The position numbers and the translations under genes were made by a program. Below the pieces are notes generated by a model. The model did not search any database. It was given only the letters and a program-made list of their open reading frames with translations, and was not told the DNA's origin. Shown in pieces: positions 10,722 through 19,599 of a stretch of DNA of 64,000 nucleotides; within the stretch, counting starts at the first letter, position 1; each line of letters opens with the position of its first letter. Origin of the DNA: Erwinia pyri (GTDB lineage: Bacteria > Pseudomonadota > Gammaproteobacteria > Enterobacterales > Enterobacteriaceae); the NCBI RefSeq assembly GCF_030758455.1, contig NZ_CP132353.1, positions 2,728,001 through 2,792,000 on the forward strand, given 5' to 3'.

Positions 10722-11425
10722 CACGTCACCTTTTGCGATCCAGGGAAGCTGCTGATTGGCATCGGCTCGGGGCGGGGATAACGCATCCGACAGCCAGAAC
10801 GGCGATGTGAGCATTTATCCTTACCTAAATCACTCGTTGGATTATCACGTTCATCCGCAACGGGCGGGCCATCGTACCCACAGCCTTTACCGCGATATAC
10901 CCACTGGCAAACGTCAGCAAGGATTGTTCTGGCCGGGATGATTGCATTGTCGCAGTCGATAGGGGTCGCCAGTGAATAGGTTACCTGTTCATAGGTTTCC
11001 TGAGTCATCTCTTCCACTACATAGCGTGACACAGCCTCCTGTGTCGGATCGGCATCGGCGTTACCGTTAGGGAAATTCACGGCATCCAGATGTTTTACTG
11101 AAACCTGTCGCCGGGTAATGACAACCCCGAGCATATCGTCGTAGTCGTGGTTGATGCCGGTAATCAGGCCAGTGACGTTAGCTACTGTCATGGTCGGTCG
11201 GGAATATGTGCCTTCACTTTTACTCTCGAATCCTTCAACTGCTATCGGGTAAGGCTGATAAGCATTACCTTTCCAGATGACACTGCCGTAATAAGCATTT
11301 GTTCCGGAGTGAAACCGAATTAAGTCTCCACCATATGGCTGCAGGTTCGCTTCAAACAGGTCAATGAAAGCTCCAACTCCGGCATCTACACTTTCTATGA
11401 TCATCGCTGCTGGAATATCTCTCAT
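10721..11425 (-). CDS. L: Minor tail protein L
   Basis: 234 aa, lambda gpL family. The C-terminal region contains a Cys cluster (DVCQWVYRGKGCGY, KDKCSHRRSGC) like the one that holds an iron-sulfur cluster in lambda L. Start ATG 11425 overlaps the M stop (ATGA) and its stop overlaps K. Part of the tail-tip complex. Confidence 0.88.
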   Translation of the reverse strand: MRDIPAAMIIESVDAGVGAFIDLFEANLQPYGGDLIRFHSGTNAYYGSVIWKGNAYQPYPIAVEGFESKSEGTYSRPTMTVANVTGLITGINHDYDDMLGVVITRRQVSVKHLDAVNFPNGNADADPTQEAVSRYVVEEMTQETYEQVTYSLATPIDCDNAIIPARTILADVCQWVYRGKGCGYDGPPVADERDNPTSDLGKDKCSHRRSGCRMRYPRPEPMPISSFPGSQKVT

Positions 11426-11772
11426 CGTGGCACCTGCTCAAACGTTGCTGTCAGCTCATACTGACCACCAGTTTTCTTTAATGACCATGAGCGACACACA
11501 AACAATGCCCTTATTCCTGTATCTGATGGTGTCCAGTAGAATGAATCAACTGCCATTCTGGCCTTGAGGAACGACTCGGCCTGCTTCGCGTAATTCGGCC
11601 TTCCGCATAGACCATCAACACCGATGAAGATCAGGGAGTAACTGTCCATCAGGGGGTTTATGCCCTTCGTCTGGCGCTGTTCATAGCCATCGCCAAGTTT
11701 CACGACAGCCACGTTTGGGGCGCGGCTAGCCGTGAAGCCTTTTTGAGGGCTCCATGTAAATGTTTCTGGCAT
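11422..11772 (-). CDS. M: Minor tail protein M
   Basis: 116 aa, lambda gpM family, with the typical start PETFTWSPQKGFTASRAPNV and the VKLGDGYEQR motif. Beta-rich tail-tip subunit. It lies between H and L and overlaps L by 4 bp. Confidence 0.88.
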   Translation of the reverse strand: MPETFTWSPQKGFTASRAPNVAVVKLGDGYEQRQTKGINPLMDSYSLIFIGVDGLCGRPNYAKQAESFLKARMAVDSFYWTPSDTGIRALFVCRSWSLKKTGGQYELTATFEQVPR

Positions 11773-11780
11773 GGGATTTC

Positions 11781-14669
11781 CTATTTGCGGGGCTGAATCA
11801 TCCCTTTGGGACGAGTGCTCTGGTCTTTAATGGTGTTAAGGCTGACAGTTTTCATCATGGCCGCCATCTTTTGCATGGTCGCATCATCAATGCCGCCAGT
11901 GGTCGTTATGTTGAATTGAACCGTTTGTGAAATAGAAGCTCCCCCGCCACTACCGATGCCAATATCCTTATTGCTGATAACTGAGCCGTTATCACCGGGG
12001 ATCATGTACTGCTTGCCAGTGCTTGCCTGGTAAATCTCAGGCATGCCGCCCTCACCTACCTGGTACATTGAACCTGCGCTGACCGGACCGCCGTTCTTAC
12101 GGGCGCCAGCTATACTCATTGCCTGTGCTGAGAGCATTGCCTGACCATAAGCAGCCTCACCAACTGCCGCCGCCGTACCATAAGTAGCAATGGACGCACT
12201 CATTGCGGCTGGAGCCCATGCCGCAGCAGCTATAGAAGCCTGGGTCATGGTCATCGCCTGACCTGCAGCAGCGGCTGCCTGCCCCATTATCATACTCTTC
12301 ACATACTGCAGGCCCATCTCGACTAAGCTGCCCACCACACTGTTCAGGATGGTCGAGCCGATATTAGCCAACGACTCTTGCAGGCTTTGAGTACCATTTA
12401 TGAGACCGGTTATCGCATTGGTTGCGCCGCCCTGCAGGGAGTCGATAGCACCACCCAAGAGCTGATTGGTCTGATTCTGGTTCTCCCAAATCTTCCAAGC
12501 AGCATCGATGCGGGCCTGCTCGTACTCGGTGTTCTGAGCATTCATCAGTGCAAGGCCATTTGCGGTAATTACGCCCTTCTCTGTTTCGAACTGCTGGATT
12601 AGGGCTAACTTTCGGGCATTTTCGTTAGCTAAAGCCTGAACAGGATCGATAGCTCCCTGAGCCTCCTGTAATGGAGTAACGCCGGCAGCGGTATCAGCGC
12701 GGATTTTGGCTAAGTTGACTTGGTGCTCTCTTTCCGCCACCTCAGAAGCTTTGTCATACTCTTTTTTCGTAATCGCATTCGCTGTGAGCGCGGCTTTGAG
12801 GTTCTTAACTGAGTCAGAATATGATTTATTTTCAGCCTCCTCAGGGATGTTCTTAAGGGCTTTCGTCACGCCTTTTGCAGCATCCGCGGCATCAAGTGCA
12901 GCCGCTTTATATTCTCTCGCCTCCTGCTTTTGCTTATCGGTCGCACCCGCACCCAGTGATTGCTCAGCTCTTAATAACTGCTGCTCCCTGGTGAGTTCCT
13001 GCGTAGAGTCAGCCGCTAGCTTGGATTGCTGCTTCAGTGCAGCAAGTTTCAGTGCAGCAGATTCTGCTTGAGTGGCGCCCTTCTTGGTCTCAGATTTTAA
13101 TGCTCGTTGAGCCTCGGTATTTGCATATGTTGCAGCAGCGTCATCTTGCATTTGCTTCGTGTGCGGGTCATCGCTTGAAAATCCCGCATCTTCTGCTGCA
13201 TATTGAGCTTGAAGACGGGCACGGGCCTCGCCTTGTAGTTTTGATAAAGCTAAGCTTCTTTCTGACTGTTCAATAAGCCCCTTCTGCCCGTCAGTAAGGT
13301 TATCAGTAGATTTCTTTAGGCTATCAACGTTGAATCTTGCATTGGCAGCCTCCCTAGCAAGATCGACTAACGTTCCAACTAAAGTAGTAATTTGAGCCTG
13401 ACCATCTTTTGAGGAAGACGTCATATTTTGCAAGCGGAGTGCTAATGCCTGTATTGCCTCGGGAGAAGGATTTCTATTAATTGCAGAAAGTTGTTTAGCC
13501 AATTCATAAGCTTGTTGCTGACTAATGCCAAATTTATCGGCTAGAACTCCAACTGTATTGCCTATGGAATTGGCTGTTGCAGAGAAAGCTTGCCCCGCTC
13601 CATATGCTTGCCTAATGGCATCGGTATAGTTGTTTGTGGTTATGTTAAGAGATTCTAAGCCATCCCCAAAAACTTTTACGCTTGCATAACCACCACCTAA
13701 CGACGAAACAATTTTATCACCAAATGAAATAAATGATGCTGAAGCGTCACTAATTGCTTTAGGTATTTTGGCTATAGCCTGATTGTATTCAAGAAGTGCC
13801 TGATTGCGCATTAGTGTTGCCACTTCTGCGTTAACTCTGGCAAGGTTTGCATACTTATTGGAAAGTGCTGCGATCCCTGATTGAGAGACGGTTATAACTT
13901 TATCCATAGCATCGGCAGCATCTGCCAATGAATCCATGGCGTTTTTACCGCCATTAAGAGAAGCGATTAACGTGCCAGCAACCACGGTACCTAAAGCTAT
14001 CACAGCTCCTATTACTGCGCCGCCTGGACCAAAGGCACCTGCAAGCTGAGACCCTTGTTGAGAAAATGCCACTAGAGCTGACTGCCCACCCTGAACCTGA
14101 ACAATAAAGTCCTGGACCTGGTATCCAGCCTGCTGCATTTGTCCTTTCCACTGCTTAGTGCTTTTAGCTCCGACCTCTGTGCCATTTCTCATGTCATAAA
14201 GGCGGCCAGTTAGATCGGCAATAGTCCTTTTTTCTTCATCCGTTGCGTTAGATCCGGCGCGCAATTGTGCCGCTAATATTGCAGCACTTCTTGCAGAGGC
14301 TTGCTGGGCCTCCTCGAGGATGGCTAGCTGGTTACCAAGTCCTTCAATGATGGATTCAGCACGGCTAAACTCACTGCTTGCACCTCTTGTTCCAGACCGA
14401 GCCTCCAGCATGGCTCTAGCAATGGCTTTGACAGTAGTATTAAGTGTGTTTAAAGACCCATCGATAGACTTTGAATAACCATTTAGCGTGCTCATTGCAT
14501 CGCCAGCTGATGAAGCTCCTTTCTCTAAAGTATCAAACCCCTTTGATGACTGTTTTGCGGTATTTTCAAGGTTATCAATGGCCTTTTGCGCCTGCTTAGC
14601 CCCTTGGATCAAATCTGCAACGTCGGCGCTTACCTCAAAATAAATTTCACCTACCTGCTGTCCTGCCAT
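11781..14669 (-). CDS. H: Tape measure protein H
   Basis: 962 aa, the longest gene of the prophage. Alpha-helical and Ala/Gln/Lys-rich with coiled coils (about 10-130 and 450-640), hydrophobic stretches near residues 200-240 and 760-830, and a C-terminal domain. Its length sets tail length, and it threads through the tail tube. The start MAGQQVGEIYFEVSADVADL is typical of the family. The gene is intact, but the tail-tube gene that should lie upstream has been deleted. Confidence 0.93.
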   Translation of the reverse strand: MAGQQVGEIYFEVSADVADLIQGAKQAQKAIDNLENTAKQSSKGFDTLEKGASSAGDAMSTLNGYSKSIDGSLNTLNTTVKAIARAMLEARSGTRGASSEFSRAESIIEGLGNQLAILEEAQQASARSAAILAAQLRAGSNATDEEKRTIADLTGRLYDMRNGTEVGAKSTKQWKGQMQQAGYQVQDFIVQVQGGQSALVAFSQQGSQLAGAFGPGGAVIGAVIALGTVVAGTLIASLNGGKNAMDSLADAADAMDKVITVSQSGIAALSNKYANLARVNAEVATLMRNQALLEYNQAIAKIPKAISDASASFISFGDKIVSSLGGGYASVKVFGDGLESLNITTNNYTDAIRQAYGAGQAFSATANSIGNTVGVLADKFGISQQQAYELAKQLSAINRNPSPEAIQALALRLQNMTSSSKDGQAQITTLVGTLVDLAREAANARFNVDSLKKSTDNLTDGQKGLIEQSERSLALSKLQGEARARLQAQYAAEDAGFSSDDPHTKQMQDDAAATYANTEAQRALKSETKKGATQAESAALKLAALKQQSKLAADSTQELTREQQLLRAEQSLGAGATDKQKQEAREYKAAALDAADAAKGVTKALKNIPEEAENKSYSDSVKNLKAALTANAITKKEYDKASEVAEREHQVNLAKIRADTAAGVTPLQEAQGAIDPVQALANENARKLALIQQFETEKGVITANGLALMNAQNTEYEQARIDAAWKIWENQNQTNQLLGGAIDSLQGGATNAITGLINGTQSLQESLANIGSTILNSVVGSLVEMGLQYVKSMIMGQAAAAAGQAMTMTQASIAAAAWAPAAMSASIATYGTAAAVGEAAYGQAMLSAQAMSIAGARKNGGPVSAGSMYQVGEGGMPEIYQASTGKQYMIPGDNGSVISNKDIGIGSGGGASISQTVQFNITTTGGIDDATMQKMAAMMKTVSLNTIKDQSTRPKGMIQPRK

Positions 14670-14685
14670 CTCATTCTCCAGGCAT

Positions 14686-14710
14686 AAAAAAACCCCGCCG
14701 AAGCGAGGTT
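14686..14710 (-). terminator. Terminator upstream of the tape measure gene
   Basis: On the minus strand, AACCTCGC-TTCG-GCGGGGTT forms an 8-bp stem with one mismatch, followed by seven T. It sits between the chaperone remnant and H. After the head deletion it lies only about 80 bp past the truncated terL and would limit late transcription into the tail genes unless antiterminated. Confidence 0.7.
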
Positions 14711-14726
14711 CATAATGGATATAATT

Positions 14727-14825
14727 TTACAGTTTCCAGTTACAAGCTTTTGAAATTTCTGATGCTATTTTCTCTGTTCCCGCTAAATCGAATTCAACGG
14801 CTTCCATAGTTGAACCGTATGGCGT
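14727..14825 (-). pseudogene. C-terminal remnant of a tail-assembly chaperone (G/T type)
   Basis: An open frame different from terL runs to TAA at 14727, encoding ...TMEAVEFDLAGTEKIASEI and ending NWKL. This resembles the end of the chaperone gene that normally precedes the tape measure gene. The upstream part is absent because terL sequence abuts it. It marks the right side of a large deletion that removed the head and tail-tube genes. The exact junction is uncertain, near 14810-14830. Confidence 0.6.
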
Positions 14826-15588
14826 GGGAGTTGTCCGGATACTGCTCGGAATAGCTCTGGCTGTTATCAATCAGTACTGGCAGGTTTAGATGGTGCCACT
14901 TCTCACCACTGCCACCGCGCAGCAGATAGCCGCTCAGGTCGTGATAATGGATTCGCTGCATAATTACGATCATTGGCGTTGTTTCAATTGCCAGGCGCGA
15001 TTTAATGGTTTCGTTAAACCGGTTGTTCACGCCATCACGCACCGTCTCGCTGTAGGCGTCGTCCGGCTTTACCGGATCATCGATAATCAATGCACCCTGC
15101 CAGCCTGATTCCATATGTCCGGCACGGAATCCTGTTACCTGACCAGCAGCTGATGATGCATAAACGCCACCACCAAACTCGTTCCACCACATCGCTTTGC
15201 TGTCTGCATCGTCGCGCAACTCCATGGGCCACATTGACTGATAGGCTTGCGAGCGGATCATTCCACGTGCGGTGGATGAATTCAGCAGTGCCAGATTGTG
15301 CGAGTACGAAAGATGCATGAAGCGAGCTCGCTTATTCAGCGTTAGGCCCCGCCCCATCATGTTGATGGTTGCCAATTCAGTTTTTGTATAGCCGGGAGGA
15401 ACGTTGATAATCAGTCGGGTAATTTCACCATCAATAACGCGATCCAACGTTTTCTGAATAACTTTATGGTGTGGTGCGACAATCATCTTGCCGCCAGTGC
15501 GCTGCTTAAAGAAGTAACGAGCGTAATAAAGCCCATCATCTTCGCATTCTAAACGCCGCGCATAGATCTTCTGCTCAGCAGTCGTCAT
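14794..15588 (-). pseudogene. terL: Truncated terminase large subunit
   Basis: 264 aa; full-length relatives are roughly twice as long. The ATPase half is present: Walker-A-like VPPGYTKTEL (about residues 65-74), Walker B ALIIDDP (about 166-172) and the coupling motif MQRIHYHDLSG. The nuclease domain is missing, and the frame ends SHAIRFNYGSR-stop where it meets the chaperone remnant. It overlaps terS by 14 bp. Headful cutting cannot work without the nuclease. Confidence 0.85.
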
Positions 15589-16144
15589 CCTCCAACATCT
15601 CCCGCCGCGCAGCTTTGTATTCGTCTTTGGTCAGCGTCGCTACTTCAATCGGTCCACCGTTCTTACCGGTGTGCTCGTGTGACGCCTGCTCTTTGAATGC
15701 CATCACGCTGATGTGCTTACCAAGCAGCTCAAGGTTTTTCACCTTATCAGGCCATTTAATCTTCTTAAGGATGTTCTCCATCGTCGTTTCATCAAAATTG
15801 GTGACGGTGGTCAGGATGTCCAATCCGCTAAGCGTCGTGCGCCAGACCTTTGGCCACTCGTGAACCATCTTCAGCCCACCGTCATCTTTCAGGATGTCCA
15901 ACACATCCATCTGGTCTATCTCAACCAAACGCTTCAGCACATAAGCAGCATCAATGTTTACTTGCTCGTTGCGTTGTACTTTGAGTTCGGCGATTCTGTT
16001 TTGGATGTCTGGTTTTGAGAGGTTCTCACTACCAATCTTCCGGGCGGTGTTTTCGCTGTACCCCGCCCGAATTGCCGCTTGCGTGGCGTTCAAATCGATG
16101 AGGTACTCGCGACAGAACATTTCTTGTTTGTCGGTGAGTGCCAT
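15575..16144 (-). CDS. terS: Terminase small subunit
   Basis: 189 aa, Terminase_2 family. The N-terminal helix-turn-helix region (LTDKQEMFCREYLIDLNATQ, then AAIRAGYSENTARKIG) binds the packaging site, a central helical part oligomerises, and the acidic C-terminus (LEDDDC) contacts the large subunit. Complete, but its partner is truncated. Confidence 0.9.
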   Translation of the reverse strand: MALTDKQEMFCREYLIDLNATQAAIRAGYSENTARKIGSENLSKPDIQNRIAELKVQRNEQVNIDAAYVLKRLVEIDQMDVLDILKDDGGLKMVHEWPKVWRTTLSGLDILTTVTNFDETTMENILKKIKWPDKVKNLELLGKHISVMAFKEQASHEHTGKNGGPIEVATLTKDEYKAARREMLEDDDC

Positions 16145-16162
16145 TTTATATCCAAGGGAATT

Positions 16163-16705
16163 ATGATTACGTTATATACCGTTGATAGAAGGGGGTACTT
16201 TGAGAGGGGAAATACTCCACATCTCATTGCGCATAGCGCGACCGGGCTGCCAGAGCTTGATCAATATATTCAGAAGCTTTTCCCTGGTGGGATGTCACCA
16301 CATGGTAATCAGTACTTTTCCAACAGTAATTCTTCAGTCATGAAAACTGACTGCTCGACGGAACTTCATTTGGAAATGCACAGAAGGGCTTTCCATGCGC
16401 ACAAGCCATCGCGTTTCACATCTATTTTTGCATGTCAGACACTTGAAGAGTGCCTAACTTTTCGTCACAGACACGGCTCAACTAGAAATCTAATCTACTC
16501 GTTTGAAATCAAGGAAAAAGATGTTCACATCGGAGATATGGAGCTATTGAAAGCTGCATGCTCTACGCTTGTATTCTCTCACCACCTTGATCTTTATTGG
16601 TCAGGTGAGGACTTTTGTAAATACATGCTTTCGCATGAACCTTTTTATGAAGTACTTGTCAATTTATCTTTATCATCTATTACAAATTGGAAACGTTGCG
16701 GCTAA
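16163..16705 (+). CDS. DUF2441-like phage moron protein
   Basis: 180 aa from ATG 16163, chosen because of AAGGGA at 16154-16159. The pattern LYTVDRRGYFERGNT, FPGGMSPHGNQYF, PSRFTSIFACQTLEE and LIYSFEIKEKDVHIGDM fits the DUF2441 family, which has an ADP-ribosyltransferase-like appearance; catalytic activity is not shown. It runs opposite to the late operon and is AT-richer than its neighbours, as expected for a separately expressed cargo (moron) gene. Its 3' end overlaps the convergent 59-aa gene by 4 bp. Confidence 0.65.
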   Translation: MITLYTVDRRGYFERGNTPHLIAHSATGLPELDQYIQKLFPGGMSPHGNQYFSNSNSSVMKTDCSTELHLEMHRRAFHAHKPSRFTSIFACQTLEECLTFRHRHGSTRNLIYSFEIKEKDVHIGDMELLKAACSTLVFSHHLDLYWSGEDFCKYMLSHEPFYEVLVNLSLSSITNWKRCG

Positions 16706-16881
16706 CTTTCAGGCACGTACTCCATCTTAAGCACGTCGTCCGGAGCCAGGTAAACCCATGAGCCGTCTTCTTTGGCTACACCGATAAAACCGTTAACCAT
16801 CTCAGGTTGTGATCGATTCATCAGGCCTTCGTGGGTTTCACCTGACTTTGTGGTTACGGTTATACGGTAGGTGTCAGGCAT
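16702..16881 (-). CDS. Small conserved-looking phage protein, 59 aa
   Basis: Starts MPDTYRITVTTKSGETHEG and ends LKMEYVPES, with ribosome site TTGGAG seven bases before ATG 16881. Beta-rich and acidic (pI low), with no membrane segment. It sits upstream of terS in the late direction. Function unknown. Confidence 0.6.
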   Translation of the reverse strand: MPDTYRITVTTKSGETHEGLMNRSQPEMVNGFIGVAKEDGSWVYLAPDDVLKMEYVPES

Positions 16882-16893
16882 ATTAGCTCCAAT

Positions 16894-16914
16894 AAAAAAC
16901 CGCCCGGAGGCGGC
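16894..16914 (-). terminator. Terminator after the XRE regulator gene
   Basis: On the minus strand, CCGCC-TCCG-GGCGG is followed by TTTTTT. It lies just past the stop of the 71-aa regulator (16954) and separates it from the 59-aa gene. Confidence 0.75.
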
Positions 16915-16953
16915 TTAGTTCAAATCATTGTTTTTTAAGTTATATTCATTAAC

Positions 16954-17169
16954 TCATACGCCAAAGAGAAGCTCATTAAGCGGCATTCGTAGGGCTACAG
17001 AAATCTTTCTGAGACCGAGAATGGATATGTTGCGCTTGCCGTTTTCAACTCCACTAAGATAGGTCCTGTCAATTCCAGAGATTTCACCCAGTTCCATCTG
17101 GCTCAGGCGAATATGGTTACGCCTGTCTCTTATCCTCAGCCCCAGGTCGATAAGAAATTTATCGCTCAT
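16954..17169 (-). CDS. Small XRE-family DNA-binding regulator (C-protein-like)
   Basis: 71 aa, almost entirely one HTH_3 domain (IRDRRNHIRLSQMELGEISG, then DRTYLSGVENGKRNISILGL). The TYLSGVENGKRNIS recognition region resembles controller (C) proteins of restriction-modification systems, but no restriction or methylase gene adjoins it. Two copies of ATATCGG at 17194-17200 and 17204-17210, just upstream of the start, could be an autoregulatory operator. It has its own terminator, so it is probably an independent transcription unit within the late region. Confidence 0.75.
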   Translation of the reverse strand: MSDKFLIDLGLRIRDRRNHIRLSQMELGEISGIDRTYLSGVENGKRNISILGLRKISVALRMPLNELLFGV

Positions 17170-17711
17170 ATCTCATACCTTTTCGTTTGAGCAATATCGG
17201 CAGATATCGGGTGCGTTAAACGGGTGCATTCCTTAGCACTACTTCCGTCTGCACTATCCAATATTGCTGTCTCTATAACTGTCATGCTTGCAGCTTTTCA
17301 ACACCACTTACTGCTGAGGATCCAATACAACAACCTCTATCAGCCGGTATTTATGATGTCTGCTATGGTGAGTTTACCGCTAAGCACTGACAGGCCAGCG
17401 GCTTTGAAATTTGGCATGGTGATCGGTAGTAATGCAGTTGGCCTGTAAAAACCGTGACCAAGATGCCAGAACCACACATGAGGTATCGAGATACCATTCC
17501 CGACCCAGTAGAAACCAGTTTCCATAATGGTTATCCGGTTGAAAATGAACATCCAACCTAACACGATTAAAGCCAAATTACTCACTCACACTTGCAAATC
17601 TGCGCCACACCTGCCCCAGTAATCATCAAAGGCGCTTTGTTTAGACAGAAGATAAAGCTCAGCTGATTTTTTTACCGCTTACGCTTGCAGTTAAAACAAA
17701 AGGTATTATTT
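17170..17711. other. Gene-poor stretch between Rz1 and the XRE regulator
   Basis: Contains the promoter/operator region of the regulator (17170-17215) and one weak minus-strand frame, GTG 17585 to 17340 (81 aa, aromatic and hydrophobic, including FYWVGNGISIPHVWFWHLGH). That frame lacks a convincing ribosome site and I do not recognise it. Nothing else is supported. Confidence 0.4.
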
Positions 17712-18059
17712 TTATATATTCAGTGGATTCAAAGTACCACTGGCTCCTTTACTCGGCGCACGGGACGCGCCGCCTTTTTTCTCTTCAATCTTACTGATGC
17801 CCGCCCGGTCAATGTTGCACTGCCCCAGCAGGCCATACAGCTCAGCATTCAGCGACACGCTGTCTCCGAACGTCAGATCATCCGGCACTGGCGGCACATC
17901 AATCTGGCTGGTCAGTTCTGCCGGCAGGCTTAGCTGAGGCTGCTTTACTGCCCGGTACTCCACCTGCGGATTTTGCTGCGTCGCGCAACCTGTCAGCAGC
18001 ATCAGCGGGAACAGGAGCAACAGCGCATTTGTCTGACGCGAGATAACGTTTAATTTCAC
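17712..18059 (-). CDS. Rz1: Rz1-like outer-membrane spanin lipoprotein
   Basis: 115 aa from GTG 18059 (ribosome site CAGGAAG about 10 bases upstream). The signal ends in lipobox LLTGC, and the mature protein is Pro-rich, as in Rz1. It starts inside the Rz gene in another frame and extends well past it, longer than lambda Rz1 (60 aa). It pairs with Rz to fuse the inner and outer membranes in the last lysis step. Confidence 0.85.
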   Translation of the reverse strand: MKLNVISRQTNALLLLFPLMLLTGCATQQNPQVEYRAVKQPQLSLPAELTSQIDVPPVPDDLTFGDSVSLNAELYGLLGQCNIDRAGISKIEEKKGGASRAPSKGASGTLNPLNI

Positions 18060-18354
18060 TCTGGAGCTTCCTGTTTTGCTGTGCTGTAACTGCCCGTTGC
18101 TCAGTAATCTGAGACATGACGGCATTTTGTTGCTTAACTGCTGTGACCAGGTCGCTTACACTTGCCGCCAGGCCATCATTTTTACTTCGCAGATCGTTAA
18201 TCTGGTCGTCTTTACTGTTCGTCAGCTTTTCGAGGCGTTCGTTTGTCGCAAGCAGCTGACTGTTCCGGGTGTTAAGCCCCCAGAGCGCCAGGATGAAGAG
18301 GCCTACAATTATCAGGCCGGTATTGTTTCGGATAATACTGATTACTTTGAGCAC
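17899..18354 (-). CDS. Rz: Rz-like inner-membrane spanin
   Basis: 151 aa. One N-terminal transmembrane helix (about residues 13-28, TGLIIVGLFILALWGL) and a long periplasmic coiled coil (about 40-105). It overlaps the endolysin gene upstream by 13 bp and encloses the Rz1 start. Component of the two-part spanin. Confidence 0.88.
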   Translation of the reverse strand: MLKVISIIRNNTGLIIVGLFILALWGLNTRNSQLLATNERLEKLTNSKDDQINDLRSKNDGLAASVSDLVTAVKQQNAVMSQITEQRAVTAQQNRKLQSEIKRYLASDKCAVAPVPADAADRLRDAAKSAGGVPGSKAASAKPAGRTDQPD

Positions 18355-18974
18355 AGAACCCCCTTAGCTTTAGTGAGCCGGGTTTTCCTGTCTTCTATTC
18401 CGTTAATGCCGCCGTTAATAACGCGGGTGATGCGACTAACATCATCTGCGTCAGCTTTTTCATTCAGTCCGTGAACCTTCCACCATGCAGCTGCTGACTC
18501 CGCAGCCAGTTTGTAATCAGCCAGCAAGTCAGGCTTTGCAAGCACATCAACGCCCAGTGGTTGAACCAAATCTCTGTAATTCGACTTCCCTGTAATCTGG
18601 ATAAGCCCTCGCCCGCGGTAACGATAACCGTCACCTGATTCCACATCACCATTACCCATTCGGTTGGCGTAGATGATATTGGCAATCATGGGCTGATTTG
18701 CCTGCTGGGGTGGGCGACGGCCATACTTCAGCGCCTGTTCTTTCGTAATGCGATTCCCGAACATCGCGATGAGCGCGCCCCAGAGATAATTCAGGTTTTC
18801 CTGCACGAAGCGAAAGCCGCCTGATTCATGCCCTACCTGGGCGAGGAAATGCGCCTGACGCAGTGGCGTGTTAATTCCATGCTTCTGCATCGCTGCCATT
18901 ACCGGCTCATACCATGCGTCCCGCAATTCATCGCCAATACCCGTCGCGCGCTGGAATTGATTAACTGTCAGCAT
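18342..18974 (-). CDS. Endolysin, glycoside hydrolase family 19 (chitinase-like)
   Basis: 210 aa. GH19-type muramidase fold with HFLAQVGHESGGFRF (catalytic Glu in HESGG), NRMGNGDVESGDGYRYRGRG and QITGKSNY. There is no signal peptide, so it depends on the holin for release. It replaces the R gene of lambda in the usual holin-endolysin-Rz order. Confidence 0.92.
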   Translation of the reverse strand: MLTVNQFQRATGIGDELRDAWYEPVMAAMQKHGINTPLRQAHFLAQVGHESGGFRFVQENLNYLWGALIAMFGNRITKEQALKYGRRPPQQANQPMIANIIYANRMGNGDVESGDGYRYRGRGLIQITGKSNYRDLVQPLGVDVLAKPDLLADYKLAAESAAAWWKVHGLNEKADADDVSRITRVINGGINGIEDRKTRLTKAKGVLCSK

Positions 18975-19323
18975 TTGAACCTCCGTTAACCCCTTCGAGG
19001 CCTACCCGCCTGCGAACAGACGAAAAGAGCGCATCAACGCCGATATATCCGACGAATGCTGAGAACGGCCAGCATAATTCCGGCGGAAAAGTCCAACCGA
19101 ATATCGCGCATATTGCCGTTAGTGTTGGCTGAGCAAAAAAACAAAGAATTCCACACATCGCCGCGCCGGTGAGACGGTCACGCCATATGGTTTTCCTGTT
19201 CCGCGAGGTTGTGAGGATTGACATTACGAATGCCAGTATTGAGTAGCCGACCTCATTGCGGTGATTTGCCAGCCAGGCGATCATTGCCGCCAGGTTATCA
19301 GGTCTGTCCGGCATACGTTTCAT
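18961..19323 (-). CDS. Phage holin (lambda-family, P21-like class)
   Basis: 120 aa with start ATG 19323, preceded by GAGGTGGGAG. Three hydrophobic segments at about residues 25-43, 55-77 and 80-100. It overlaps the endolysin start by 14 bp. It forms membrane lesions at a programmed time to let endolysin reach peptidoglycan. Confidence 0.85.
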   Translation of the reverse strand: MKRMPDRPDNLAAMIAWLANHRNEVGYSILAFVMSILTTSRNRKTIWRDRLTGAAMCGILCFFAQPTLTAICAIFGWTFPPELCWPFSAFVGYIGVDALFSSVRRRVGLEGVNGGSNADS

Positions 19324-19431
19324 CTCCCACCTCTCTTTCAGGCGGCTGCATGTGTTTTTGAAAGGATAAAGATCGCCCGCTACCACACAGGAATATTTAA
19401 GGGTCGAGTTAATTGGTAGGGGCGAAAAACG

Positions 19432-19505
19432 AAAAAAGGCCGCTCTGATGGCGACCTTCTGGAATTAAGGCAATAAAAAAGGCCCGACTCTTTAGAATCA
19501 GGCCT
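19432..19505 (-). terminator. Tandem terminators downstream of the late promoter (tR'-like)
   Basis: On the minus strand, a long stem GGCCTGATT...GAGTCGGGCC (19481-19504) with six T is followed about 40 bp later by a second hairpin (19438-19456) and six T. Between the Q gene and the holin they fit the Q-regulated late leader: transcription from PR' stops here unless Q modifies the polymerase. PR' itself was not pinned down. Confidence 0.75.
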
Positions 19506-19599
19506 TTCTCGTATATTCGCGCGCTCAGTTCGCTTTGCTTCCCGAGCATGCATGAATATTGCCAGGTTATATGCCCGCCGTCTTTAGCTATTCGTGCTA

